Source of the DNA: Paulinella micropora
Taxonomy: Eukaryota > Cercozoa > Imbricatea > Euglyphida
Direction of reading: 5' to 3'
Assembly (NCBI GenBank): GCA_009731375.1
Contig: BJOX01000173.1
Span: 306,905-370,904 of the forward strand
DNA: 64,000 nucleotides
Part shown: piece after piece, positions 45,637 to 55,049 of the stretch
Numbering within the stretch: the first letter of the stretch is position 1
Layout of the letters: the number at the start of each line of letters is the position of its first letter
Translations under genes and position numbers: made by a program
Notes under the pieces: generated by a model
Databases searched by the model: none
Told to the model about the DNA's origin: nothing
What the model saw: the letters and a program-made list of their open reading frames with translations, nothing else

Positions 45637-48310
45637 ATTCGTCGAGGTATACTTCCTCGAGGAAGTTTATGAACTCCTCTTCGCTAGACGGTGATGATGA
45701 TTGCCACCTCCATGTCACTGCGGGTTGCTCTTCCGCTTGCATGTCTAATTCCTGATCCAGGCTTTCTTTCAAAGCCCTCGCTTCCGACCAGGTCAAGTCT
45801 TCTCCTACTTCCGAATGCTGTGGCACGATACACCTTATGACTGGGGCGAATTGACCAATGATCTGCCCCAGCTGGTATTCGTACTGTTGCCTCCAGTACG
45901 GCCACTCACGTCGAAAGTGGTAGATATAATCCAACCGTTGAGTTATTCTGTGCCATCGGAACTCATCGGCTTGGACAAGTCTGTCCCAACCCAGTGCGTC
46001 CTGCGCCCTGAATCGTTCGATCCATTGTCCGAAGCCTCTCACGCGGCCTCGATATGTGTTCGGAACGTTCTCGTCAGGATCGGCTAACTGGTTGGCGATG
46101 CGGGATGTCTTTGAGTCGTTGCTCCTCGTCAACTGCCTGTATATCGTCAGCAGCCACGCGAGCCGATGCTCGTGTTGGAACCGTACGTAATACTGCTGCC
46201 GTAGCCGAGCCGCACCTCGGAAACGCTCAGGTATTCGTCGTCGTATGCCTCGCGGCCTACATAGGGAGGGGAGGCTTGGGTATGCCTAAGACCTGCCTAT
46301 AGTACGCGAGTACATTCTCTTCAACCCGGAGGTCCCAGGGTTGGTCATGTTTGCTCCGAAGGTAGTAGGCTCAGTATGCCTTGACCTCCTCGGACAATGG
46401 GATACCCGAAAGTTCGAGCAGTCTGTAGTAAGAATTGATATCTTCCTGCGACCACTGTAACTTTCTGAGCTGGTATGGTTCAAGCAAACATCTCTGATCC
46501 TTCCAAATGCCGTAGAACCGGAGGGCGTGTTTTCGCTGATAGTACTCCAATCCCACCCATCCCCGCAGCGATTTGGCTTGCTCGAACAAGGTTTTGGTAA
46601 ATCTCACTCGGTCCTCGTCCATCGACTTGTACCGAGCGATCCCCGGTAACGGGTTGTCGCGAAACCCCCATTTGTGTGGGACATCCCATCCGAAACATAG
46701 CGGTAATTGTGCGCAGGATATCAATTCGATGTCACCGTTGTATGCGTGATCTGGACATCGGTGAGGCCCGTATCGCTCTGGTGACGCATACGCGGTGCCA
46801 TCTCCGCGAGCATCTCGGACCCCATCCCCTCCCGCGTTTCTTTGACCCTTCACACTGCACCCTCAGGACGTTGTCCTGTTCGGTGGGCTCGTACCTCGCT
46901 TTGTCAAGGTAGTCCGAGAAGCCCCGTTCGTCAAATGGAGGCTTTGGTGGCGGCAGGTTAACCTTGCGAGGGTTTGCCTCAAACAAGTGCGGGTCTGGGA
47001 CCCAATTAACCTGGATGCCCACCAATCGTATTCGGTACGGCTCCTTAGACGGTGTGAACGGGAACGTTCGTTCGTTGGTTGTGTGTGCGAGCGCCGGGAA
47101 TTGTAGCCGCAGCCTGCGCTCCGCATCCGTGATATCTGGGTAAGGTGTGTAGATTCGGTGTATTCTGCGCGTCCGTGGGTCACACGCGTAACGCACCGGT
47201 ATCTAATACTCCTCCCTTTCCCGATCTGGGTCTTGGTTCAGGTGTAGGTCCATACCTCTCAACATCGTTTCCGTGTCGATGCGATATGGCCTACGCACTC
47301 CGGGTGCTACGACCCTCCACGTTCGCGGCGGTACCGGGCCCCGTTCCGAATATGCGTATATCGGACGGTCGATCGGTCCGTATACTCCGAATATATTATC
47401 GGAGGCATGAAAGTACGCGGGGAATACTTCGTCCCTGTCCCAATGTGCCGTCGGCTCCGGTAGCGGGCAGCGGTGGTGCTGGTACGCCGGATCCGTGGGC
47501 CGTGGCCGCTCATCGGGCCGCTTCTCTTCGGGCGGGTTCAGCTTGTCACTGTAAGCGTCGGGCTTGAGTCTATCCTCATCGCCGACTTTCTTCCAGTATT
47601 TTAAGCGTGCTTCCTCCCTCTTTTCCAACCGCGTGAGGTGCATAAATTCTTCGCCATAATATAGGCTCTCGTCTTCTTCTGGGATCCACCCAAATCCCGA
47701 GTGCTGAGGGGTGTTTAACCCTTCGGGATCGACGTCCTCATCGGTGTGTTGCGATGCAGGTGTACTGCTGTCCTCAGTCGGTGCCTCCCCCTCGTCAGCC
47801 GATGACTTCATAGGGGTCGTCAACATCTCCGACTCGACTTCAGCTTTTCCCCGTGGGGATTTCGGTTTGGTCACAACACTAGCCTGAGTTGCGCCACCTG
47901 AAGGTTGAGCGGGTGTGAGCGGTGTATTGGGACCGCCAAGGTTGCGCTGCAGGGTTTCGTTTCCCTGTGCGCCCTTGCTTGCAAGGTTGCTTGCGCCACT
48001 GCTCGGAGTGGTCATTGTGATGTGGGGTGTCCCCTCTGGTGAGGTATGTATGTGACCGCACCTGAAGTTCGCTGCCTCAGATGGGTCTGGTTCGTCCAGT
48101 TACCCCGCTTCGCGACGCCGGTCCGCCACCGGGCTAGCTGCCGGGGTCGTTCTCGCCGGACTATCCCGCGCGGATGGAGTGAGCCGTTGCCCTTCTCCCG
48201 TGATCGCCTGTAATCCTAGGTGTACTATCAGTATCACCAGGACCGAAGCCACGCACGCCAGGAGGAATCCGAGATAGTATTACTGCTCCACCAGATGTTC
48301 GGTGCCTAAC
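45637..48310 (-). pseudogene. Large third ORF of element 2 with N-terminal membrane segment
   Basis: It lies between pol and the expected 3' LTR. From ATG near 48310 the sense reads MLGTEHLVEQ, a TAA, then a hydrophobic helix with LGFLLACVASVLVILIVHLG. After another TAA comes a 270-codon open stretch (48015-47203) that is Pro/Glu-rich and then Tyr/Arg/Asp-rich. It ends at a lone TAG and continues in frame to about 46855, where it shifts frame, passing through 46853-46371 (IELISCAQLPLCFGWDVPHK) to 46132-45637 (RITQRLDYIYHFRREWPYWR). The original protein was about 850-900 residues. The position and the membrane segment suggest an envelope-like or accessory protein, but no family is recognised and element 1 lacks it. 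Confidence 0.5.
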
Positions 48311-49130
48311 ATACACCGCCAGGTGCCTATATCACGTATATGTCCGTGAGTTCGTATGTATATATATCAGTATGTCAGCCCAAGCACAACGAGCAATGTG
48401 CTATGTGTGTGTTGTTCTCGTGTCGGTGTTCGACTCTCTGCTCGTTTCCAAACGCTGGTCAACAGCGTGACAACACGGGTGCACCCATGCCCAGGTCATC
48501 TTTGCTGTCCGCGTGTTCCACCCTCGCCGTAGTGCGCGATTTGCGGCGGTATATAAATAGGGACGTGTCATATTTCTTAGTGGTATAGATATGCTTATGT
48601 GTATACTTAGGGCCGTCGGGTGCCTTAGAGCCCCTTCCATCCAAAGAAAGAGCAAACAAGAGCGAGCATAATATCTAAGACACTCTGTGGGGAATAACTT
48701 ATCATACACCACTCATGAGATTGCCGCGGGAGGCGGGTGTGCAACTCGAGAGGAGATGGGTATAATGTGCAATGCCAACCATATCAACGGGCATTGCTGC
48801 GCGTCAACAATGGTTAGCCCGAAGCTTGGTTAGCCCGAAGCTATTCCGACCCCTGGTGGAACACCAACTACTAGCCCGTCAAGATACCTTCAGGGCCGTC
48901 GCACCTCCGGAGGGTAAGGCAGGGTCTTTTCCCGTGTATCATGTCATGTTAGGCTCTCTTTTGCTATCTCTAAGAAGAATGGACTTAGGTAGTATTTTAA
49001 CAGATATGGAGTCCAAAGCCGTGTCCCTTTTCTATGGCTAGTTTCTTACTGTTGCTATATGTATTGGTCTTTGGATCTCGCATACTACCCGCGTTAACTA
49101 TGCTTGTGAGGTGTCACACTGCATGTTGAG
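48311..49130. other. Spacer between pol and ORF3 of element 2
   Basis: About 820 bp without a supported gene. An 89-codon plus-strand ORF (48772-49041) is antisense to the element and has no recognisable domain. A 16-bp tandem duplication (GCTTGGTTAGCCCGAA) lies at about 48815-48842. Confidence 0.5.
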
Positions 49131-49579
49131 CTAGGCTAGCTTGCGCCTCTTCGCCTGCCCTAATTTGGCTTTCTTAAATTTGCCTGGTGGTGGTGCACCG
49201 ATGAAATGGGTCGCTATGCCCTCAGCTACTATCTCATCCCACACCCGTAGGGGGATTCGACCGTGCTGTAGATCGAATGGGTAATCCAGCACCATCCTAG
49301 GCCACGCCTGATTTGCCACGGCGTGTAGCCTTCGGACTTGTCCGTGATGCTCTTCCAGAACGTTTCGACCTGGTTGGACTTGCGGTACACCGGATAAAAA
49401 GTCCGCGATTCCGGCTCGTCGAGGTCCTGGTGTGATCGATAGAACTGCAGTACGGGCGGCTCGGCTTTGATTGCCTTGCTTGTGCGCGTGACCCGAGTCT
49501 GCGGCTCCCATTCTCTCACTTTCACGAGGAAGAAATCGTTGAGGCAATCGTCGCCGACATATGCCTCTGGTGGCCGCAC
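49131..49579 (-). pseudogene. C-terminal extension of element 2 Pol
   Basis: This is the end of pol, separated from the rest by the insert. It reads VRPPEAYVGDDCLNDFFLVK, then a frameshift near 49330, then VLDYPFDLQHGRIPLRVWDE and FIGAPPPGKFKKAK to a TAG stop. It aligns with residues from about 1760 to the end of element 1 Pol (LRPAESHVADD, PFDLSLGAIP, FVGGPPPGK). The function is unknown. The conserved Pro/Gly end followed by basic residues could bind nucleic acid or act in targeting (speculation). Confidence 0.8.
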
Positions 49580-49594
49580 TCTGGGGACAAATAC

Positions 49595-50100
49595 TCAAAA
49601 TTATTTCTAGTTATTGGAAATTATTAGCTAATGGGAATTATTCTACGTTTTTCGAAATCATTTCCAGCGTACAAAATAATTTCCAGTGGCTATAAATGCT
49701 TTCCAGCGTTCAAAAGTATTTCCAGTGTCCAAAATAATTTCCAGTGTCCAAAATATTTCCAATGGCTGGAAATAATTTCCAGTAGCCGGATCTACTCCCA
49801 GTAGTTGAAATTATTTCCAGTGATTGGAAATTATTTCCAGTGATTGGAAATTATTTTCCAGTGATTGGAAATTATTTCTAGTGGCTAGAAATACTTTCTA
49901 GTGGTTGTAAATCATTTTCAGTGGCTGGAAATTATTTCCGGTGCTCAAAATTATTTCCAGTGGCTGGAAACTATTTCCAGTGGCTGGAAATTATTTCTAA
50001 TGGCTGGAAATTATATTTCTAGTGGCTGGAAATTATTTATAATGGCTGGAAATTATTTCTAATGGCTGGAAATTATTTCCAGTGGCTGGAAACGTTATTA
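49595..50100. repeat. Palindromic minisatellite block 1
   Basis: About 20-22-bp units of the form TTATTTCCAGTGGCTGGAAA, many diverged, in which ATTTCCAG and CTGGAAAT form inverted arms around TGG. The block lies directly inside the left terminal repeat of the insert. Confidence 0.9.
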
Positions 50101-50256
50101 ATAGTCCGGTTTCGGCCGGGAGGTTACATTAATAAGTACAAAGCTATTAAAACAAAGCAAAATTTAATATAATAGTACGTCCTTAAACCGCAATTACTGA
50201 AAATTATGATTGCGATAAAAGTACGTACGTACTAGCAACAATAATATTATTACCTA

Positions 50257-50940
50257 TCAAACGCAATCATAACTTATACTTTTGTTGTAAGGTTTCGCAA
50301 AACTTAACACTCTATCCCAGCTTTCCTGTGCGAACCTTTTACCGTTATGTTGCTGCCTGACTCCATCGCCAAAGATTTCTGTCCCCAACCTAAAGTCCCA
50401 ATCCTGCACTTTGCCAGTGTAGGCATCTTTCTTCTCTCTCACATTGGTAAATATGAGTTTGTGGTCCTTCAACGACTGAAAACAAGGATAGAAAATGGGA
50501 GGTTTGGCGGGAAATGAATCTATTGCTGTGTAATCGTTACCCCAAAAATGAACCAGTGCCACTGGCCCTTATCCACCGGCACATGCATAGAAGAGACCGG
50601 CACCACATTAGAGCTACCTAACATACTTTTCGCTTCAGCAACAGGCACAGAAGTCTGTTTTTCTTTTTTTTGGCCCTTGCAAAACGTTGTCCAAACAAAC
50701 CTTAGCTTGTTTGTGAGAGCGCCAGTTGGCGCTGTTGTTTACATTGTAGTCAGCGAGAAAGGATGAGTCAACCTTTCTGCCTGCAGAATCCTCCTTCGTA
50801 GGAACTTCCACGGGCAGACAAGGTCGCAGATACTCCACGACGTATCCTTTTTCCCACTCCTGATCACCTGGCTTTGGCAAGAAAAACATACGCCCTATGT
50901 CCCTGCCAGTGAGAGCAAGTCTGAATAAACAACAGAAGAA
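50257..50940 (-). pseudogene. Damaged ORFs inside the insert, unknown protein
   Basis: An acceptor-like TTTATTCAG at about 50926 leads into coding sense LALTGRDIGRMFFLPKPGDQ and on to NVLQGPKKRKTD. A frame change near 50640 leads to SSNVVPVSSMHVPVDKGQWH, and another to LVHFWGNDYTAIDSFPAKPP, which ends in SYDCV and a TAA at about 50257. Codon-like composition and continuity suggest a former gene with two frameshifts. I do not recognise the family. Confidence 0.5.
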
Positions 50941-50984
50941 AAGTAATGTATGTATGCGTGTATATGACAAATACAGATGATCAG

Positions 50985-51095
50985 AACTGCAAATATTTCC
51001 AGTGGCTAGAAATATTTCCAGCCACTGGAAATATTTCCAGTGGCCGGAAATATTTCCAGCCACTGGAAATATTTCCAGTGGCTGGAACTTCCACA
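50985..51095. repeat. Palindromic minisatellite block 2
   Basis: Five to six units of ATTTCCAGTGGCTGGAAAT type in an intron-like position between coding stretches of the insert, next to (GA)n at 51113-51164. Confidence 0.9.
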
Positions 51096-51109
51096 TAGAC
51101 AAGCGAGTG

Positions 51110-51164
<55 letters not shown>

Positions 51165-51166
<2 letters not shown>

Positions 51167-51500
51167 CGTCCTCTCTTCTTCACTATCTGAGTCCCAGTAA
51201 CTCTCCAGCTCTTCGTCCGTCCGCGTCTCCAATGGAGGCAACATCTCCCAGGCGACGCTCTCTCGCCAATACAAACCTTGTTGCTGTCAGCGGGCTGCTC
51301 GTCGCCGTAGGACGAAATATCTACTGCCATCATTGCGCGCTTCAGGCGGCTGGCGGCATGGAAAACCTTCTTCAACTTGCCAGCGTTGATAGTGCTGGTG
51401 AAGAGTTTGCGCTTGTAGTCGTCGCTACCCGTCCACATCTCTCGTAGTCGCTTGATAAGACGTGGACACTCTTCCTCGGAGTCCCCCATGCCGGTGAAAC
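51165..51500 (-). pseudogene. Acidic/basic coding stretch inside the insert
   Basis: The minus-strand sense starts with MGDSEEECPRLIKRLREMWT and continues through AGKLKKVFHAASRLKRAMM. It then changes frame near 51270 to WEMLPPLETRTDEELESYWD and ends in an acidic DSDSEEE run at the (CT)n tract. Mixed Lys/Arg- and Glu-rich helices; family unknown. Confidence 0.5.
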
Positions 51501-51639
51501 TGCACACAAGACAGGGTATGTGTTGTAATATAATGCATACATGCATATGCATATAATTGTAAGAATCTCTCTCTCTCTCTCTGTCTGGTTACCGCATTCG
51601 TCTACGATGCAAGGGTGTCCATCTATTGCGCAGAACTAA

Positions 51640-51960
51640 CCCCCAGTGAAGCTCTTATACTTGCGGCAGCGGGCACTGCCACATCAGACCACACTTCCGC
51701 TGACTGATGCCCCCTTTAGGTTCCAGCGCCCGGTTCAGGTCCTCCTGGTTTTCCGTTGCCGTTGCCACCTCTGCTTTGTCACTCGGATCTTGGTCTTGTA
51801 GGACTTCCTCATGCACAGAACACAAAGAATTTGAAAGCGATGCAGCACTTCATCTGCCAGCAGAAGTGTGGTCTGCTATATGGTCACCCTGCACTGCCTA
51901 CTGTCCCCTTCGGTCTGCTCTTTCTCTCTCTTCAGCCTGCACTGCCTACTGTCCCCTTCG
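51640..51960 (-). pseudogene. Coding stretch inside the insert with duplicated acceptor edge
   Basis: The minus-strand sense includes VHEEVLQDQDPSDKAEVATA and LEPKGGISQRKCGLMWQCPL. Immediately upstream, GACAGTAGGCAGTGCAG (a possible acceptor edge) occurs twice, about 50 bp apart, with (GA)n between: the same layout as the gamma-COP exon-edge copies. Family unknown. Confidence 0.45.
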
Positions 51961-51961
51961 G

Positions 51962-52002
<41 letters not shown>

Positions 52003-52003
<1 letters not shown>

Positions 52004-52357
52004 GAAATATTTCCAGTGGGTGGAAATATTTCCTTAAGCTGCAAATATTTCCAGCCACTAGAAATATTTCCAGCCACTGGAAATATTTCCAGCCACTGGA
52101 AATATTTCCAGCCACTAGAAAATATTTCCAGCCACTGGAAATGTTTCCAGACACTGGAAATATTTCCAGCCACTGGAAATATTTCCAGCCACTATCCTAA
52201 GAGAGAGAAGAGAGAGAAGAGAGAGAGCGCGAGTGAAGGAGAAGGAGAAGGAGGAGAAGAAGGAGGGGGTTGAGGAGAAGAAGGAGGGGAAGGAGGAGAA
52301 GAAGGAGAAGGAGAAAGAGAGAGACAGAGAGAGCGAGAGAGAGAAAGAGAGAGAGAC

Positions 52358-52416
<59 letters not shown>

Positions 52417-52458
52417 CAACCAAGCAACCAAGCAACCAAGCAACCGACCGACCGACCG

Positions 52459-52510
<52 letters not shown>

Positions 52511-52578
52511 AAGAGAGAAGCAACCAAGCAACCAAGCAACCAAGCAACCAACCGACCGACCGACCGACCGACCAGAGG

Positions 52579-52622
<44 letters not shown>

Positions 52623-52661
52623 CAAGCAACCNNNNNNNNNNACCCGACCGACCGACCGACC

Positions 52662-52732
<71 letters not shown>
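52003..52732. repeat. Palindromic minisatellite block 3 and (GA)n/(CCGA)n/(AACC)n tracts
   Basis: Palindromic ATTTCCAGCCACTGGAAAT-like units lie at 52003-52195. (GA)n is interleaved with AAGCAACC and CCGACCGA repeats at 52200-52732, with a 10-N gap at 52632-52641. Confidence 0.85.
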
Positions 52733-52734
<2 letters not shown>

Positions 52735-53330
52735 CGTTTTAACAACGTCTTAAACGCTCTTTCTCCGCGCTCGCTCGATTCCGCAGCCCAAAAAACAAAA
52801 AAACCCGAGTAAAACGCCTGAAAAAAACTTACAACAACAGCAGCAACAAGCCAACAAGTTGCATCCGCAGCCCAAAAAAACAAAAAACCCGAGTAAAACG
52901 CCTGAAAAAAAAAACTTACAACAACAGCAGCAACAAGCCAACAAGTTGCACATAAGTGATGCAGTAGCAAATTGTTGAATGCATTTCAGTAGCAAAAGGA
53001 GGTAAAGAGAAACCCACCCTCCATACTGCAAAATGGAGCTGTTGAGAATTTTGGGGTCGCAAATTTTGGGGTCGCTTGAAACTGAACCAAAAGCACATAG
53101 TCAAAAAAGCCGGAACTTTGCACTTCCTGGTTTTTTGTGAACAGTGCCATTTTTCTTCCCGATGCCACCGCCCACCTGAAAAATTTTTATTGCAGATTAT
53201 GATAGCGCCTGGCCTAAAACGTCGAATGTAACTTTTCCCAGCCAGAACGGACCAGCCGTTTTTGCAGGGGAATTGCGCAAAGTTTCGCCGCCAGAATCCT
53301 GCCACCAGAAAAATGAGGTGCTTTTCACCG
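52733..53330 (-). pseudogene. Exons inside the insert with an 86-bp duplication
   Basis: An exon-like stretch follows TTTTTTTCAG at about 52830 with AFYSGFFVFWAAESSERGER and ends KTLLKR before GTAAGC near 52733. Its acceptor and first 40 nt are duplicated just upstream (52860-52915), with CAACTTGTTGGCTTGTTGCT in both units. Further upstream (53168-52986) is MASGRKMALFTKNQEVQSSG with continuing open sense. I do not recognise the protein. Confidence 0.5.
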
Positions 53331-54975
53331 TGGTTGGAAATATTTCCAGTGGCTGGAAATTATTTTGTCTATTAGAAATATTTCCAAAATCTAGAAATAT
53401 CTCCAGCGACTAGAAATAATTTTAGAAGCTGGAAATATTGCCAGCCACTGGAAATATCAAGTTTCCAAGGCACAAAAATATTTCCAGTGTACAGAAAATC
53501 TCCAGTGGTTGGAAATATTTTTTATAACTGGAAATATTTCCAGTGGTTGAAGATATTTCCAGTGGCTGGAAATATTTCCACAGGCTGGAAATTATTTTGT
53601 CTATTAGAAATATTTCTAAAATCTAGAAATATCTCCAGCGACCAGAAATAATTTTAGAAGCTGGAAATATTTCCACCCACTGGAAATATTTCCAGAAACT
53701 GAAAATATTTTCTATACTTCTAACTTGAATATTTCCAGCAACTGCAAATATTTCCACTGGCTAGAAATATTCCCCGTCGCTGGAAATATTTCGAGTGACT
53801 GGAATATTTCCAGCCACGGGAAATATTTCCATTGTCTTGAAATATTTTTAGTAGTTAGAAATATTTCCAGCAGTTAGAAATATTTCCAGTGACTGGAAAT
53901 ATTTGGTACTTTGGAAATATTTCCCAAATGTAGACATATTTCCAGCCACTGGAAATAATTGTAGAAGCTGGAAATATTTCCAGTGACTGGAAATATTTTG
54001 TGCCTTGGAAATATTTCGAAAATGTAGACATATTTCCAGCCACTGGAAATAATTTTAGAAGCTGGAAATATTTCCAGCCACTGGAAATATTTCGAGTGAC
54101 TGGAAATATTTTCTATACTTCCAGCAACTGGAATATTTCCAGTAGCTGGAAATATGTCCAGTGGCTGGAAATATTTCCAAGGACTGGAAATATTTTGTAC
54201 CTTGGAAATATTTCGAAAATGTAGACATATTTCCAGCCACTGGAAATAATTTTAGAAGCTGGAAATATTTCCAGGCACTGGAAATATTTCGAGTGACTGG
54301 AAATATTTTCTATACTTCCAGCTACTGGAATATTTCCAGTCACGGGAAATATTTCCAGTGGCTGGAAATATTTCCAGTGACTGGAAATATTTTGTACCTT
54401 GGAAATATTTCGAAAATGTAGACATATTTCCAGCCACTGGAAATAATTTTAGAATCTGGAAATATTTCCAGCCACTGGAAATATTTCGAGTGACTGGAAA
54501 TATTTTCTATACTTCCAGCTACTGGAATATTTCCAGTCACTGGAAATATATCCAGTGACTGGAAATATTTCCAGTGGCTGGAAATATTTACTATACTTCC
54601 AGCTACTGGAATATTTCCAGCCACTGGAAATATTTCCAGTGACTGGAGATATTTCCAGTGACTAGAAATATTTCCAGTAGATGGAAATATTTCAGCAAAA
54701 AAACATTTCCCGCTATGAAAAAATAAAATATTTGCAGCCACTGGAAATATTCTCAATACTAGAAAATATTTCAGTATCTGGAAATATTATTTCCAGTGCC
54801 CAGAAGTTATTTCCAGTGGCTGGAAATATTATTTCCAGGGTACAAAATAATTTCCAGTGTTCAAAAAAATTTCTAGCCACTGGAAACCATTTTAACAGAC
54901 TGGAGATTATTTTGTACCCTGGAAATAGTATTTCCAACCACTGGAAATCATTTCCATTGCCTGGAAATTATTTTG
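53331..54975. repeat. Palindromic minisatellite block 4
   Basis: About 1.6 kb of ATTTCCAG/CTGGAAAT inverted units, with a higher-order repeat of about 190-200 bp visible between 53880 and 54560 (TGGAAATATTT, GTACCTTGGAAATATTTC, AAATGTAGACATATTTCC recur in order). It ends at the right terminal inverted repeat. Confidence 0.9.
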
Positions 54976-55049
54976 GTATTTGTCCCCATACTGCCGAAGA
55001 AAGTATATCTTTCCGACGTGCCAGTGCATGGTTTTCACGTCGTCGGCCG

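Larger units (their letters stand above)
49580..54990 (-). mobile_element. 5.4-kb insert with terminal inverted repeats, inside pol of element 2
   Basis: The ends are TNTGGGGACAAATAC at 49580-49594 and its inverse at 54976-54990. Next to both ends, and in three internal blocks, are tandem palindromic units related to CTGGAAATATTTCCAG. On the minus strand the left junction reads CGGCA|GTATGG and the right CCCCAG|AGTGCGG, so the insert has GT-AG ends. Its removal gives CGG CAA GTG CGG, which restores the pol frame at the position seen in element 1. No convincing target duplication was found. Inside is a damaged multi-exon gene on the same strand. It is a DNA transposon or a very large introner-like element (inference). 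Confidence 0.7.

Noticed and set aside
48772-49041. 89-codon plus-strand ORF
   Set aside because: It is antisense to element 2, with no recognisable domain and no neighbouring signals.
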